The notes under the pieces: model-generated | The model's input: only the letters and a program-made list of their open reading frames with translations | Told to the model about the DNA's origin: nothing | The model's database searches: none | Assembly (NCBI GenBank): GCA_021234155.1 | Contig: JAJEKV010000052.1 | Span: forward strand, 8,479,358 to 8,543,357 | Origin: Isoetes taiwanensis | Taxonomy: Eukaryota; Streptophyta; Lycopodiopsida; Isoetales; Isoetaceae | Direction of reading: 5' to 3' | Length of the DNA: 64,000 nt | Position numbers and translations under genes: made by a program | Shown: one piece after another, positions 47,394 through 61,225 of the stretch | How positions within the stretch are numbered: the first letter of the stretch is position 1 | Layout: each line of letters opens with the position of its first letter

Positions 47394-48544
47394 GAACAAA
47401 GGAAGAAAAAATGATTTAAGTAATTGCCGCGGTAATGATAGAAAGCTCAATCCCAATCAAATTACTTGATAAAGTAAGGAACATTACTTAAATTTCGAAT
47501 GAAAGATCATTCTACATTTAAAAGTACTCTTAATATAAACAAGGTCTTTGCTTGGAGGGGTTACCCTCAGGTGGTGGGAGGTTGAGGTGGCTTAAATCAT
47601 ACTTGAAAGTTATGTTTTATAATTAATCAAAATTGCTATTTTAGAACATTGTCATTTTGTGAAGATGATGGTACCCATTTGCATCACTAACTCCTCCTTA
47701 GATGTTGAGCTCCTCTTGGACTAGGATCCAAGCCCCGGACACATGGACATTGGGGTTTTGGAGTGTAACGTATTAGTGCAATGGTGCTCGATATGGAACA
47801 AGGATGGCGTGAAGCATAAGGAGAGAATGGAAATACATGTTTTGTGAAGTGACTTAAATCATAGTTCAAAGTCATGTTTTGACAATGCGATTCAAGTTGC
47901 TACTTAGACAATAGAGTCAATAAGTAAGTCCTTTCTTTGGGAAAATCTGTAATCATAGGTCCAAAATAACATCTCTTTGGGGCATAAATGATAGGACAAC
48001 AATGCTCCTAATGAAGGTGTCCTTAATTATCTTCTAAAATTTTTTCTTGAGCTGTCCTTTTAAAGGCTAGATGCTTTGAAAGCATCTTTTCAAAGCTTTG
48101 TGAGATCATTTGTTGAAGGCAATAATAGTGCATAACATGGTGTGCATGGTAGGGTGCATGTTGGGGTTGAACTCAAGGTGCAAATGTTGTTGAGTTCAAA
48201 GGTGCAAATGTTACCTTTTTGTTATATAGATATGTGAGACATCTAGTGATTATTTATGCAAAGCTGAATTCAAGGTGCAAAAGTTACCTTTGTGAGACAT
48301 CTCATAATTGTTCATGGCATCAAGGTTTGGATTTTTAGTAAATCATTCTAAACACTTACCTATTCAGTCCATTTGGCATGGCCCTACAATAGAAAGGGTT
48401 AGTTTATTTCTAGTCTTCATTTGGTCTATATAAAAGGTCGTCTTGTTTGTCTAGTCATTTTGTGCTCCAAGTGGGCAAGTTTTTCTTAATATAGAAGACA
48501 AATGTTTTAGAAGTTCCTTGGTTATTCTCTAGGTTGCCTGCACA

Positions 48545-48856
48545 TTATTGAATAAAAAATCGTTGTAAGAAATGGAAGAGAGACGTCAATATTTGGATGG
48601 ATTGTTGCATCTGCTCAAACATATCAAAGAAATCTCTCATTGCCTGAATTATGAAATATTCCATTGCTGGATCTCCATGTTCGAAATCACGTAAGCTTTT
48701 TGTAGATATGGGCTCTTCTAACATAGCAAATGGCGAGATGTGCTCCCCTTCTTTTGTCTGCAATGGCAATACACATAAAACATATGCATTAGAAATAAAA
48801 AACGAATCACACTGATGGGAAAAAAAAGCATGCATTACAAATCTAAAGCGGGGCAA
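48545..48856 (-). other. Unrecognised open stretch conserved in both duplicate copies
   Basis: This - strand frame contains QTKEGEHISPFAMLEEPIS and FDMFEQMQQSIQILTSLF. The equivalent in copy 2 (62664-62371) keeps both ends but is shifted in the middle (KSLQDFVNIGDPGNG against KSLRDFEHGDPAMEY). A sequence like CTTACAG/GATTTCGTG could be a splice acceptor in copy 2, so this may be two exons of a lost gene. No family recognised. Confidence 0.3.
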
Positions 48857-49327
48857 TCGCCAAGCGGATCAAAGGAAGATTTCAAACCTCATATTCTATA
48901 TTATGGCAATGTGTGATGCATTGTTTTTCGGATCTTAGTCAAGCTACTTTCAATTCTATTGCTTCTAATAGTTAAGCACGTCCGGATAATGCCTCTCGGA
49001 TAATGCATCTGTCAATACATAAAGAACATGATCATAATGTCAAGGATCACTGACATTTGCATATGCAAGCAGACTTTTATATACCAGAAACCTCGAAAAT
49101 CCATTTGCGCATATCTTTATTCCATTTAGCATATCTTTATGTCCTACAATAGAACACATGAATCAACTTTAATTTCAATAAAGCAAACCCTCATTTGTAA
49201 GCTAGAGAACTATAAATTATAAGCATTCATAAAACAATTCATAGAGGCAAAACAAATGAAACTGAATATTTTAAGCTCCAAATGTTAGGTGAGTTGCGCT
49301 TGATCTTTCGTTATTGTTTTCTTTACA

Positions 49328-49660
49328 TCACGGTGGTCTTGGTGCCACTAACTTGGTACTTGGTTTGGTTGATGCCTTACTTGATAGTGTTCCATTTGTA
49401 GCAATCACAGGTCAGGTCCCTCGGCGGATGATTGGAAGTGATGCATTTCAGGAAACTCCTATTTTAGAGGTCACAAGATCTATTACTAAACATAAGTTTT
49501 TGTAATGTGTGATATAGAGAGGCTTTTACTTAAGCGTCATCTGGCGGTTGGTTCCTAAGGATGTACTTATCGATATTCCTAAAGATGTGCAACAACAATT
49601 TGCTATTCACGAGGTGTCTTGGAATACTATGATTGCGAGAGTATGCAAAATCACGAGCGA
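49328..49660 (+). pseudogene. Acetolactate synthase-like fragment, copy 1
   Basis: One frame reads GLGATNLV, then [20 protein letters not shown] and [19 protein letters not shown] plus ITKH. This is the conserved N-terminal domain segment of acetolactate (acetohydroxyacid) synthase, first enzyme of branched-chain amino-acid synthesis, normally in plastids. After a stop and a shift it continues with KDVLIDIPKDVQQQFAI, skipping about 20 residues including the usual SGR.GPV. The sequence then stops matching the enzyme and reads VSWNTMI, a phrase typical of PPR repeats. The thiamine-diphosphate-binding C-terminal domain and the N-terminus are absent. It is a fragment, not a working gene. Confidence 0.8.
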
Positions 49661-50169
49661 CTCGAGACCAACCTATTTTTAGATTATCTGCTTTCTTGCC
49701 TCTCTTTTTTTAACAAATGCAACCGGTATGGAACATTTAAAGCAATCTGAAAAACTTCCATGCTTCGCTCTCTACGTATATAGCTAAATCCTTTGCGGCA
49801 TCTAGTCCATGAAGCCCTAATGAATTACGCAAAACCCTTCTTAAAATCAAGAAGGGCTTGTGCTTCATCACCTTACGCTTGGCGACATTTATTGGTTTGG
49901 CGGCGATGAAAATATTTAAGCAAATTACACCCAAGATATGTAAGCTCATCCTTCTAAATGGGGATAAATGAATTGTTGAAAGCAACCATCTAACCTTTAT
50001 TAATCCGACTTCTTGCTAAAAACCAACCCAAATAGTCGATTACATTTGCTTAGAATTATTTGCATCTATTGGCGATTTGTTGCAATCCTGCCTTGGTGGC
50101 TTATGCAACATCAAATCCACCATATCTATTTGCAAACCCTTCCTAAATGCGCCCATTTCCTAGTGCGTC

Positions 50170-53100
50170 ATAGCCGGGCTTGCTCTTGTCCCACCTTGCC
50201 ATCTAAGCGTAACCGCGAAGCGAGTATCGGTAAAGAAGCGGTTTATTCTGCGCCGTACTGTTGCCCAGAATCCGCACGCATGCTAAAACCTGTTCTTTGT
50301 GGCTGTGCAACGCCCCCTAATCTTGCACTCTAATGCTTGGCGGTGCCCGGTTAGCAGTTCCCACCGGCCCGCTTGCGGCAACAATGGCGGTAGAGAGTTT
50401 CTGGGTAGAAGAGTAGGTTTGGAATGATCCGCGGCATATCTTAGGTATATTCGGCATATACCCCTAGGATATGCCAAAAGCCCCCATAAACAAGGTTTGC
50501 CTAGGGAGCAACAAAAATTTTGTCAAAATAAGTCCAATAGTTTTAGTTTCAAACAATTTCTATAGTACATAATTTTCATTCGGATAATGGTCCTTAGTAG
50601 GAGGCGAACCTTTATCGATGGGCTCATTGTACTCTTAGGTCTTCGCTAACCTATGTAAAAAAAGAGAACAAAGAACTAAAGTTCAATTCTCAAAATTTAT
50701 TCAATTTGCCATGCAAAGAACATAAAAGCTAGAATAGAAACTAAACTCCTAGTTGAAACAAATATGAGGTATTACTATTTCAATCTTTTGCTCAAGAACA
50801 TTCTTGAAAATAAGTTCTTTGGAACACATTGAAACTAAATTTTGTAATATGTATGAAGACAACAAAGGTATCGAGGGGCGTGTTATACAAGTGCTGGAAG
50901 TGAAAGTGAATAGGGAGAATATAGTAAATAAATTGAGGGAGCATAATATTTGAATTCTAAGAGCAAGGCATCTGATTTAGAAACATCACTTCATGCATTA
51001 GATACAAAGAACCTAGAGTTCGGACTTAGAGGCAAAAGGTAGTAGATTTCAGATTTTAAGCAGAACCAAAAGGTAGTATCTGTCTCGCCTTTCGACTTGT
51101 TTATGTATACATGCTATTCTGTTTACAAATTCCCTAGCGGAATCTAGCTATCTTAAGATGTTCAAATTTGGCCGGATATATGCCTTCTTCCTTTTTCATG
51201 GAAAAATGTCGAGTAAATCCGGTGAAGCCAAGCCACGCAGAGTTTTGAGCTAGTTGTGATAGTAAATGTGATGGTATATATCTTTGTCATATAAATTCGT
51301 GACATATTCATTTGGTCACTTATACATTTTATTTTGCCACGAATCATGGCCACTTGCCAATTTTACGGCATTTTAACAATTAAATCTAATACAAACAATG
51401 GTCACAATGTTGTGAAATAAATAGTACATCTAAAGCTTCGGATATTCAAATTCCAAAAGATGTCTTTCTCACAAACTATGTGCTAGAAAGGGCATTTGCA
51501 ATCTTTGGGATAGGACACATGCATGATTGATGGAAATCACGTGAGGCGGTATACATATGGAGAAATCGAAATGATTTGCGTCGTCTACTAGTTTGGTAAA
51601 ATAGAATTTAGAAGGGAGATGTTGTAATGTTGCATCTTCATGGTGTCGAATTGTATTGGCATTTCTTGGCATTCTTTGCTATGGGAGCACTTGCTACCTG
51701 CAAATTAAGTTCTATCGCCTCTTATGTGGCAAAACAAGTTCATGACTCCAAAGCAAAACTTGTCATTACAAATCTAACTGTGTTGAAATACGAGAGAGGC
51801 GTGGTCCTTTGCATCTTTGCCATTATTCCACATATACTCTTTCAATTGATTTCCTCGGTTCTCTTAGAGTAGAGGTGCCACTTTATTAGTATGCCAAAGT
51901 TTGAAGTTGTAGAAAGCGTTGGAACTCATTGAAGCTTACAAAATCATGATTGCACCATTTGTGCCTCCCATTATATTGTAATTGCAAAAATCTGTTGTCC
52001 TCAACTATAATTTGTCAAAAACATTAGAATAGTACTCGGGGAAAGGCGACTCCTTTAAATTTGGAGGATGCATTTGTGAAATGCTTTATTGTACAATTCT
52101 TGGCGGGTAAAGGTTCGATTTGCAAACCTATCCGTTCAACTTTGTTAGTGCATGATTCTATGTTGATAGTAGATATGCGAAGGAGATTGAGCACAACCGG
52201 ATACAAACACCGGGATATATACACCCATAGAAAAATGCCCTATGGTTATAATAAATGTCCTATGGCTGATTGCTCAAGGTCCAATAAATCACGATGGGTA
52301 TAGTAGCCATTCACAGTGCAATGAGGATGGCGATTATGAGCTACAAGTGGAGGCATGCAAATATGCAGTTTCGAGATGGTATTTGGATATTAGCATAAGC
52401 TAAACAATGTCATTGGGAATCAATTAGACTTCATCTGCGAAGCAACAATTCAGTTCTCTATACTGAAGTTGCAATATCACATTAACACAACCGTTGCCCT
52501 TTACAAGGACTCTATCGGGAATACAACATAAGCTCCAATTTTGCGAGTACATAATTTGGAAGAGAAAAAGTAAAAAATGTTTTACTAGAGGTCAAAATGT
52601 AAATTGCTGCTCAAGATTAGAAATGCATATTATTGGAATAGTATAAGAGTTTATACTGCTTTAGATCATATGAATGTAGAACATATATAGAATCTTGATG
52701 CTTGGTATGGAGAATCCTTTTTTGCAAATGAAAGATTCATCTCTTGAAGAGGTAAGCACTCATCAAGAACCAAGTTGACAGGGGAGGTAAGCTTGTCCAC
52801 TTTTTTGGAACAAGATCAATAAAAGACCATGATCCGAATTGACTATACTAGATACTTGGAAGTAGATGATGTGAAGAGAACTTACAATGCCAAAACCACG
52901 TGAATTACATAACACAAAGAGATAACAACCATTACGATCTCGATTAAAGACAAAACCTGGATTCTCTTGTGTGACTTTGCATTTTGCATCGGTGGGAACA
53001 TATTCTAGCCATATGGCGTATGCATTATGCTTATTAGAAGGTGCTTTAGAGCTGATCTTAAAAGGACCTATGTGAACGATGCTTTGCCTTGTAGTCCAAG

Positions 53101-53289
53101 AAGACACCCATAAAGCATGGGATGGGCATTCTTTCGGCGGGACAATGGAAACAACGAGGAGAATGTAGTGATGAGGCATTAAACTCTTTGGCATTCCTAT
53201 GGGTATACATATTTCTACTGTGGCGGCTCTGAACATATCGGCCTTCGGGTGTATACATATGGAACTTTCCCCTCCCATGGTAACCATCT
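50170..53289. other. Intergenic between duplication copy 1 and gypsy LTR
   Basis: 50170-50480 is noticeably richer in G+C (GCGTAACCGCGAAGCGAG) than its surroundings and has no recognisable gene. 50500-53280 is AT-rich with only short frames lacking family features. Nothing else supported. Confidence 0.5.
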
Positions 53290-54761
53290 AGCCATGGCTT
53301 GAGGGCCCTCCAGTCTAACTTCCGGGACCTTCAATGGGCTCTATGCCAGCGGAGCGTGAATACAAGGTTAGCACCGAAGCATAATCATATCATAGAAATA
53401 CCACCATGAAGGGTGGCATCCATGTGATAACAACAAAGAAAGGCGCGCAATACTAGAGAAAACACCCAAAACCGTGGTGGTTCTACCCGGCTCCGGACTC
53501 CGGTGTGGATTGATGACTGGGTCTCAAGAGAATCGGCCAGGTCTCTTGGCATGGCGTTAGGCTGACGGCATAGAACATCGGCTAGGGTTTGTCCACTCCA
53601 TCCGCCCCTCCGGTGCACACTGCCGGATGAGTGAATCATGCTATGGCATCCCTATAAGCCTTCAGGAGATCACGAGACTCAAGGTATCATCCTTCCGAGC
53701 CTACTCTGAGGTTTCATGAAGACACTGTCCAGGCCGGCAGTCGAGAACGTCCCCTTCCAGGGATGTAAGCGGTTCCATGGGTGAACCAGAGAATACGATG
53801 CTTGTCCAACCCGCGCATCCATACAGGCCGTACTCCTACAAATCTACTCAAGTATAGGGTGCCCCATGCGGGTCACACCCTCCCGCACCAGTGTGAGACC
53901 CATGCACCCGACCCTCGTGACTGGAAGCTACTGGGGCCTAGCCCCTTTGTAGAGTCGGGGGGCCTTGTATGTTAGGTGCAAGACCCACCCCACTTCACCC
54001 TTTGCGTCCCTTCCACGGTGCTAAGCAATCCCATAGCATCCATGATTTCGGTGGTCTCTTGTTACCTGAGCGCCATGAAATGCTGGAAATTAAAGGAGCT
54101 ACTAGGAGCATACTAAAGTATATGTACGAAGGTCTCTACCCCCCTCTAATCCACACTTTCACAGTCTAATAGAGATGCTTTCATAGATTCATCCATCCAT
54201 AATAAAACATAATCCATAGTGAAATGTAATCCTAAATACCAAGAAGGGTTAATCCTAAGCTTAAAAGAGCAACTTGGGAGAAGACTCAAAGAACTTGGCT
54301 AGCGCTATAGAGATATCAACTAGATTATCTACTAACTTGAGTTTCGACGATCCATTATCATGAAACCTCCATCTCCGATAACACGGGTGTTCGACTAACA
54401 ACTTCAACAGCGGGGTGTTCAACCATGATTCCGGGTACTTAATTTCAATTTGCTCCTCCTCTGGCTCGATTTTGGGGTCAAATGGGATAGTGATCCCACC
54501 TTGATGGCCCAAGTTAGCATTCCCATGCTGGCCAATCCGAATTTGGCGGGTGTACCTTCCCAAGTAATCAATTAACAATTAAACCAATTAGATATTAATT
54601 CCTTAATTATGGGTAAGCAACCTTTAATAATTAATTTAAGATAGCTAAATTAATCCTTTTAGGTCAACCCCTAGGTTACAATACCCCATGGTGGCGTGCC
54701 TTTCTTGGGTGGCGTGTTGGTGTATTGCTCATTATCTGGTATAAATGCTTGGAATGTCACA
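53290..54761 (-). mobile_element. 3' LTR of the right Ty3/gypsy relic
   Basis: The outer boundary at 54761 is well marked. On the - strand the purine tract AAGGAGGGGAGAA (54774-54762) is followed directly by TGTGACATTCC, the expected plus-strand primer and LTR start. The lower edge is estimated at about 53290 from the last similarity to the LTR at 3813-5250 (GCGTGAATA near 53356, CCACTCCATCCGCCCCTCC near 53592). No gene inside. Confidence 0.7.
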
Positions 54762-57700
54762 TTCTCCCCTCCTTAGAAATAATTGTCCCTCGACATTAGG
54801 GTTGAATCAAAACATATAGGAAATTATATTATGAAGGAAGGTAATTCCTCATTTTAGAAGGTAATAACATTAAAACTTAAAGTTTAAAAGCGGTTTAAGC
54901 AGAGTTGCATTTTGACATCTTATCACAAGAAGGTTCAAGGACCAAAGTCCGATATCAAACATCGAGTAACAAAAGGTAACACATGTAGGCAAGATAAAAG
55001 CTGGAAAAGTCCGGACCATCGGGAAGCCTCTATACATGGAAGTAGTCCGCGTACTACTCATGACACACACATGTGAACTATCGATATATATAGATAAGAT
55101 AAATGAGTTTGTGGTTGAAAGGGACCACCTACATATAAGAAATAAAAAGAAAAACCTATCTATAAGGGAACCTATCATACCCTATAGTTGTGAATTCATT
55201 TCGCAGTAAGGAATGGTCAAAGTTCCCCATTATAGCCCGAATGAAACCGCGACCTATTAACTACATGCTTTCCGAGCTTGAATTGGCCGGTCAAATAGAT
55301 GTTGACAATACACCATGTCCTAGAGAACAGCCAGTGATCTCATCATGGGTAACTATTATTAAACACGATGCATCTACCTCTCTCTTTGCATGATTCTCAA
55401 TGAATCAAGCCTTCAAGCTTCTTTGCCGAGGGCGGGGTTAATAGCATCATTGATGGTGCGTGGTGAGATTGGCATGAAGTTCCGGATAGTGCTTCTCAAG
55501 GGTCTATCTTCGTATTACCCATGGCATCCTCGGTGGTAAGTGTTTCCACTTGACCAAATTATTGCAGCATTTGACTCCGCCGATCTGCTTATAGGCTCGA
55601 TCAAAGAAGAGCTTGACACTATATCTAGATGCTCTTCTATCATTTCAAGAGGTTGGGTTGTATCAAGATCTCCTGCGGATGCAGGTTGTGTTGTTTGAAG
55701 ACTCCATTGAAGACCTTGTGGATCTTCAAAGCGGTGCTTAATTCAAAAGCGGTATGCACGATTTCTCCAACACCACGTTCAATAATTTTGAGCGGCCAGC
55801 CATCGGAGTGCCCGGCTTCTTTGCGATTACCAATCTTAAGCAGCTTGTTTTACTTTAATCTTCGTAAGCGGTTAAGCCCTGGAAGACTGCATTGGGGTTA
55901 CGTCTTATACGCTACACTCTTACGGCCCCATTTGCGTGCAATAATAGCTCACGAACCTCTTCACCCAAAGCTTGCATTTCCAAAGAGGAGTTGTTGAGAA
56001 ACCTCCCACCTTAGAAGCGAGGGTTATACCGTAATACGGAAGTAAGGCATTGATAACATAATTTATCATAAAGGGAGACATTAGGAACACTCACGGGCAC
56101 CATCTTTGTTATAGAGCAAATTGACGGATAAATATAGTCGACCCATTGTGATTGCTTACACTCCCACACATAACCGTAACGCCTTATCCTCTATAATACG
56201 ATTGGTGCGGCTCTATCGACCATCCGTCGGGGATGATATCTTTGTACTCATAGCAGCTTGGTTTGGATGGTTGAAAATCTTTCAAAATGCACTTACAAAT
56301 TTGGGATCCCGTGGGATACAATAACTCGTGGCATTAGTGCGATCTAAAGATCTCCTTTGCAAATGGCAAAGGTGCTCCGAAGAAGCTGCTTATCCATTGA
56401 TGCGACATGGCGAAAATGAGCCATTTTGACAATTTGTCAACCACTACCATCAATCCGTATCCCGCGGAGAGTTCGTGGAAGGCCCGATGAAATCCATGGT
56501 TATCACTTCCCCTTAGGCGTTGGGCATCCGGAGGTTGCAACTCTCCTGGAGTCCTTAATTGCTCAGTCTTGGTTTGTTGACACCTTGACACTGCTTAATG
56601 TACCGCAATGTCGCTTTCATGGGGGCCGGGAAATAAGGCGGTGGGTTTCATAGAGCTTTGCGTATCCCTATACTCATTTTGTTATTGTGTGTCATGGAGA
56701 ATTGGCTGCATTACTCTGAAGTCGCGGTACACACAACTTATCCTTGTATTATAACATATATGCCCTCGCTTATATGAGCGGAGGCTTCCGTTCTTTTTAT
56801 GCGGCTTCTTCGCCAGCCATTATCCCACACCCCTCGCGGAACTGGATCGTGGCCAAATGCTGCTCTATACGTTTTCAGAACTCACTGGTGAGTGTGGAAA
56901 TCGCGTTCCCTAATGGGTTAGGGTTGCAAGGGATGGCGTGACAAAGCGCATCCGCCGACCACATTATTTCCCGGGCTTATACATAATCTCAAAATCATAC
57001 TCTCAAAATTCATCCATCTTCTCGGCGGAGGTTGAGATTAAATTTAGGTGGATGAATATGAGAACTTCGATGATACGTATCAAGTTGAAATCTTCTACCA
57101 AAAAGGTAGTGTCTCCATATGCAGGCGGACAATGGCTAACAACTCGATCATGGGTAGGGTATGTTTATTGGTGTCATTCATTTTCTTTGAATCGCAGGCA
57201 ACTAACCCTATCCTCTGGCGTTAAGGACTCCACTTGCGTTAGCAATCTTCACGGGCATCGTTGCTACTAATTTATCCTTTTTAGGGATCGGGCAATGTGA
57301 GGACTTTGAGTGTGATGTTAAAGCATCCTTAAGCTTCGAAAACTTCCTGGACCTTTGCTTTCCAATGCTCAATCAATCCCTTCACTTTTTCGTGCTTGCT
57401 GTAAGATCGATTGTTGCCAATCCTAAGAAACCGGACCTCTGAAACATTAAAACACGGAATGGGGCTATCTTTCTTTGAATCGATGCCAATTCCTTCTGCT
57501 GAAATGGCTTATGTCAAATGATCTACCCAGAATTGGCAAACTTGCACTTGAGAACTTGGCAAAATTTGGTGGCGATCTTAGCTTTGTAGAGACCAACCGA
57601 AGATGTTTCTCATGCTCCTCGAGGTCTTACTATAGATGAGAATGTCGTCGAAAATAACAACAAAAATCATCAAGTATTATCCGGAAGACATCATTCATGT

Positions 57701-58500
57701 CGCATGAAAGTTGAGTAGTTAATCAAAGGCACATAAATAAATTCATAATGCCCATATCTCATGCGAAAGGCAGTTATGAATGTCCTCCTCTTTAATTCTT
57801 ATCGATGATATCAGATAAATGATCAATCTTTGAAGTACACGGCCCCTGCAATTTGGTCCATAAGATCGTGCAGCCCAAGGCAAAGAAACATGGAATTTTT
57901 GATGGTATGCTTATTGAAATTTTGCGGCAATAGTCAATACACATCCTCAAGCCATCCTTCTTCTTAACAAAAGGATAGAAGGGAGGACCAAAGAAACACT
58001 AAGTAGAATGAAGCCTAGGTTTAATAGCTCTGAAGTTGCTTCTTGGCTGTGGCTGCCCAATTGAGGAGGACTCATGCGATTACCAGACTTGTTGGTGAGC
58101 TTAGTACACGGTTCTATAAAGCACTCTCCCATTACGCTCCTGCGAGCGGAGAGTTTAGGACAAATCTGGAAAGAGAGATCACTAAATTCAGAAGTTGGGT
58201 ATTTTACAGCGAAATGCATGAGCTTCACTATACGTTTAGCATAGGAGCTCAATGGAGGCCGTCGATGTATAAGTAGCGCCTACGTGTAGCTGCCCATGGC
58301 GCTGATGGACATAGGCGCATAATGGGGTTTAATGGATCACCTTTATAGTTCGCGGGCTCCATTAAGGCTGGTGAAGTGGCACTCCAGCTTTTCGCGGTGC
58401 GATGTGGCTGCGGGATGCCAGGGAATTCCCGTACCAACAATCGGATCATATTTACCAATATCCATTATTTCGGCACCGCGCCAAAGCGAGTGCACACTGG
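54762..58500 (-). mobile_element. Right Ty3/gypsy relic: integrase and RT fragments
   Basis: The integrase region (56760-56334) contains MVVVDKLSKWL, and the start of RT (about 57990-57890) reads FGPPFYPFVKKKDGLRMCIDY across frames, the family-typical beginning of the RT palm. The text around 56425-56760 resembles 1-360 of the window on the same strand, so both elements belong to related families. Frameshifts occur every few dozen codons. 58500-59300 upstream should hold protease and gag, but I find no recognisable motif. The sequence there is unusually rich in CGG-containing words. Confidence 0.8.
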
Positions 58501-61175
58501 CGGTACATTTTAAAGGTTAATCTGCGGCCATGAGTATATTACAGTTTTCCAGAACAGGAGTTGGCGGGGTTTGGTCGGGACCTCAAAGTCGCCGAGTACA
58601 GTACGGGCCATTCTGGGAGAGCAAATTATGTGTACTTCCATTATCCGCCAAAATTATATGAGGAAACGTCTGCACTTGATCTATGGGTGAATACATGGCG
58701 GAGTTGACTTTTCGGCATTACCCGGGACTCTATGGTACACCAGGATAAAGAGCCGCCGCGTGAGATATACTTTCGGGGAGCCTCCTCCTCGGCAATTGGT
58801 GTAGACTTCGAGATCGTCCCAATCGGGGAATTGACCACTTGTAGTAGGCGTCTAGCGTGAAACATAAGAACAGTGCATAAATTACCAGACGCCTCCCACA
58901 TGCTTCTCACTTGAGCTGCTCGAACCTCTTTGGAAGCAGGCGTAGGGGTTAGAACTTCGCTACCCACGTGTTGGGTTTGGCCGGGCATGTTGAGAGGTGA
59001 CTTTTCTTTTCACGGCGTGGATTTAGAGTTCTCGCGAGAGGGCCGGTTCGGTGAGCGGCCGCTATGTAAAGGTGTTAATGCGAGCGTGGCGCAAGGTAGA
59101 GGCGAGAGTGCTGGCGGTTTTAGGTGGTGCGTCCTCTTCAAAGGCTCAATACCTTAGCCTCAGCCTACGGCAACTGATTTCGGGTCCTATAGCCCTTAAC
59201 CATTCGTTTAATTGATGGGGCCAACCCTTCAATATAGCCCTCCGCCCTCTTTTCATTCATTCTGGCACATACAACCCTCAAGCACATGAATTAGCAATAC
59301 ATGACCTACCATCATCAATGATAGTAGTTTTCAAACTATGCATTTCTATTACATATATCATATATGCATCTTCAAAAAGGAATTGTAAGAGATGGCAAAT
59401 CTTTTTATAGATGCCCCAGTTAGTTCCATAACATCTTCCCTCAAGGGTTAAAGAAAAATACAATTTGATCACCATATCTAGACGGTGTTATTGCATTGAA
59501 TGTTGTTCAGATCATGGATATTATAAGCTATGTTGTGAGCTTTTGTTAAAAGTTTTTTAATATTATTATATATTTCTTGATTGTTGATTATAATTTGTAA
59601 TTGCAGTACATATAGCTAAAGCTACAGAATTTACATTTTTTGCTTTTTCCAGTTAGAAAAAATAATCAAGTGAAAGTGTATAGTACTTAATTCAAAAGTT
59701 TCGCCAAGTCCAAGTACATACAAATGTATGGTAATAATAACTTTAGCCAAATGTATATCATAAAGTACTGTAAAATTTTCAAAAATAGCCAAACTATTTT
59801 TTATGGAAAAATATATAGCATGCTTAATTTTTTCCCTGCTTATGATTTCAGCCCCGTTCGTTTGGTCATAACTTTTTATTCAATTGTCAGATCTAGATGA
59901 TTTTGAGCTCTTTGGAAGCTTCGTTGTGTGCCCTTTCTATTATACATGATTTCTATGGTGATTATCTTTGTTTTAGTAGAAATAAATCGTCTAGCGGTTT
60001 CGGCCCTTTATTGGTTTTGGCTACAATCTTCTTTTTATCTATAACTTTCGTGGGGCACAGTGGCGGTTTTTAGGCACGTTAGCGCTCATTGGAAAGCTCG
60101 TGGAGCATTCTTTTCAATGGCGCTTAAATTTATCAGAAGCTATTCTTTGCTCTAAAATCTCCGCCCCTTTCAATGGAGATGGCAAAAGCAACTCGCATTC
60201 CTTCCAAGCGCTCCTCTAGTAATTCTAATGGGATCACGTCTTTGGAGGAAGGGAATATGCTTTAAATTATTCAAAGACTAGTGTTCGAGATGCACACAAA
60301 CTGGCTCGTGAGGGTGCTCTTTCTCCTCGTGAGTATTTGCTATCATAAGTAAGCGTTTAAAATTGAGGGCAGAGGGGCTTACATTTTACAATAGAAAGGG
60401 TGTTTTTAAATCGGGTATAGCATCAAACAAATTGGCGCTATATGTATTCTCAAAGGCCACCAAATGTCAAGGTTGATGCTAAAAGTCATATACTTTGATG
60501 TCGATGGCGTCATCCTTTATATCAAGTAGTGTATCGTGGCTACATAATGCAAAAATGACATAATCGACTACATTGAAGCAATTGCATGTCATGTTTGTGT
60601 CGAGCTTATATCCAAATTATTCAATAATTGCCGCATACTTTCTATCATATTAGTCTCGACACCATGACTACATTTGTGGCAATTGCATGGCATGTAATCG
60701 TGTCATATTTTCTATCATATTAGTCTTGATTATGCAACTAAATGATTACATCATATTGGCATCCTTATCTTGTATAGGTTGACATCCTTTGCGTCATATT
60801 TGTAACTCTCTTACAACATGTTTTATATCCTTTTTTATGCAACTTATAACGAGCCTATTTTATTTCGCAACATGATTGTGACCTTTATTTATATAGTTAT
60901 GACAAATTTTGTAATGTTTGAGCAACAAAATTTCGTCAAAATTTAGGTCTTTTGTGATATATACATGTCAATTTTTATGAATACATATGATACCATTGGC
61001 AAATTTGTGTCCAAATCACAAGTCTCTTTGTGGCAATTTTACTTCCAATTTTTGTCATTTTTCTCTCTACATCAATAGACGTTTTTTTAAGACAAATTAG
61101 TATTTAGATGTTTTTTTTGGTGTTCATATATGCAAAATTGGTTTGGTTTGAGTCTATGATTGCATCATGCATAGT

Positions 61176-61225
61176 AGAATAGAATAGAATAGAATAGAAT
61201 AGAATAGAATAGAATAGAATAGAAT
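61176..61225. repeat. (AGAAT)10 microsatellite in duplication copy 2
   Basis: Ten exact AGAAT units, two more than in copy 1. Confidence 0.95.

Larger units (their letters stand above)
45466..50160 (+). repeat. Large direct duplication, copy 1 (~4.7 kb)
   Basis: It matches 59304-64000 in the same order and orientation from ACCTACCATCATCAATGATAG to GCAAACCCTTCCT and beyond. The offset drifts only from 13838 to 13833, so indels nearly balance. It contains the (AGAAT)8 tract (47354-47393), conserved non-coding blocks, an open stretch on the - strand at 48856-48545 and the acetolactate-synthase-like fragment. Differences from copy 2 are small clustered substitutions and indels rather than an even scatter. 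It leaves copy homology near 50165, where copy 2 reaches the window edge. Confidence 0.95.

Noticed and set aside
49328-49505. Functional acetolactate synthase gene
   Set aside because: Only about 80-100 of some 650 residues are present, with stops and a gap; the cofactor-binding domain is missing.
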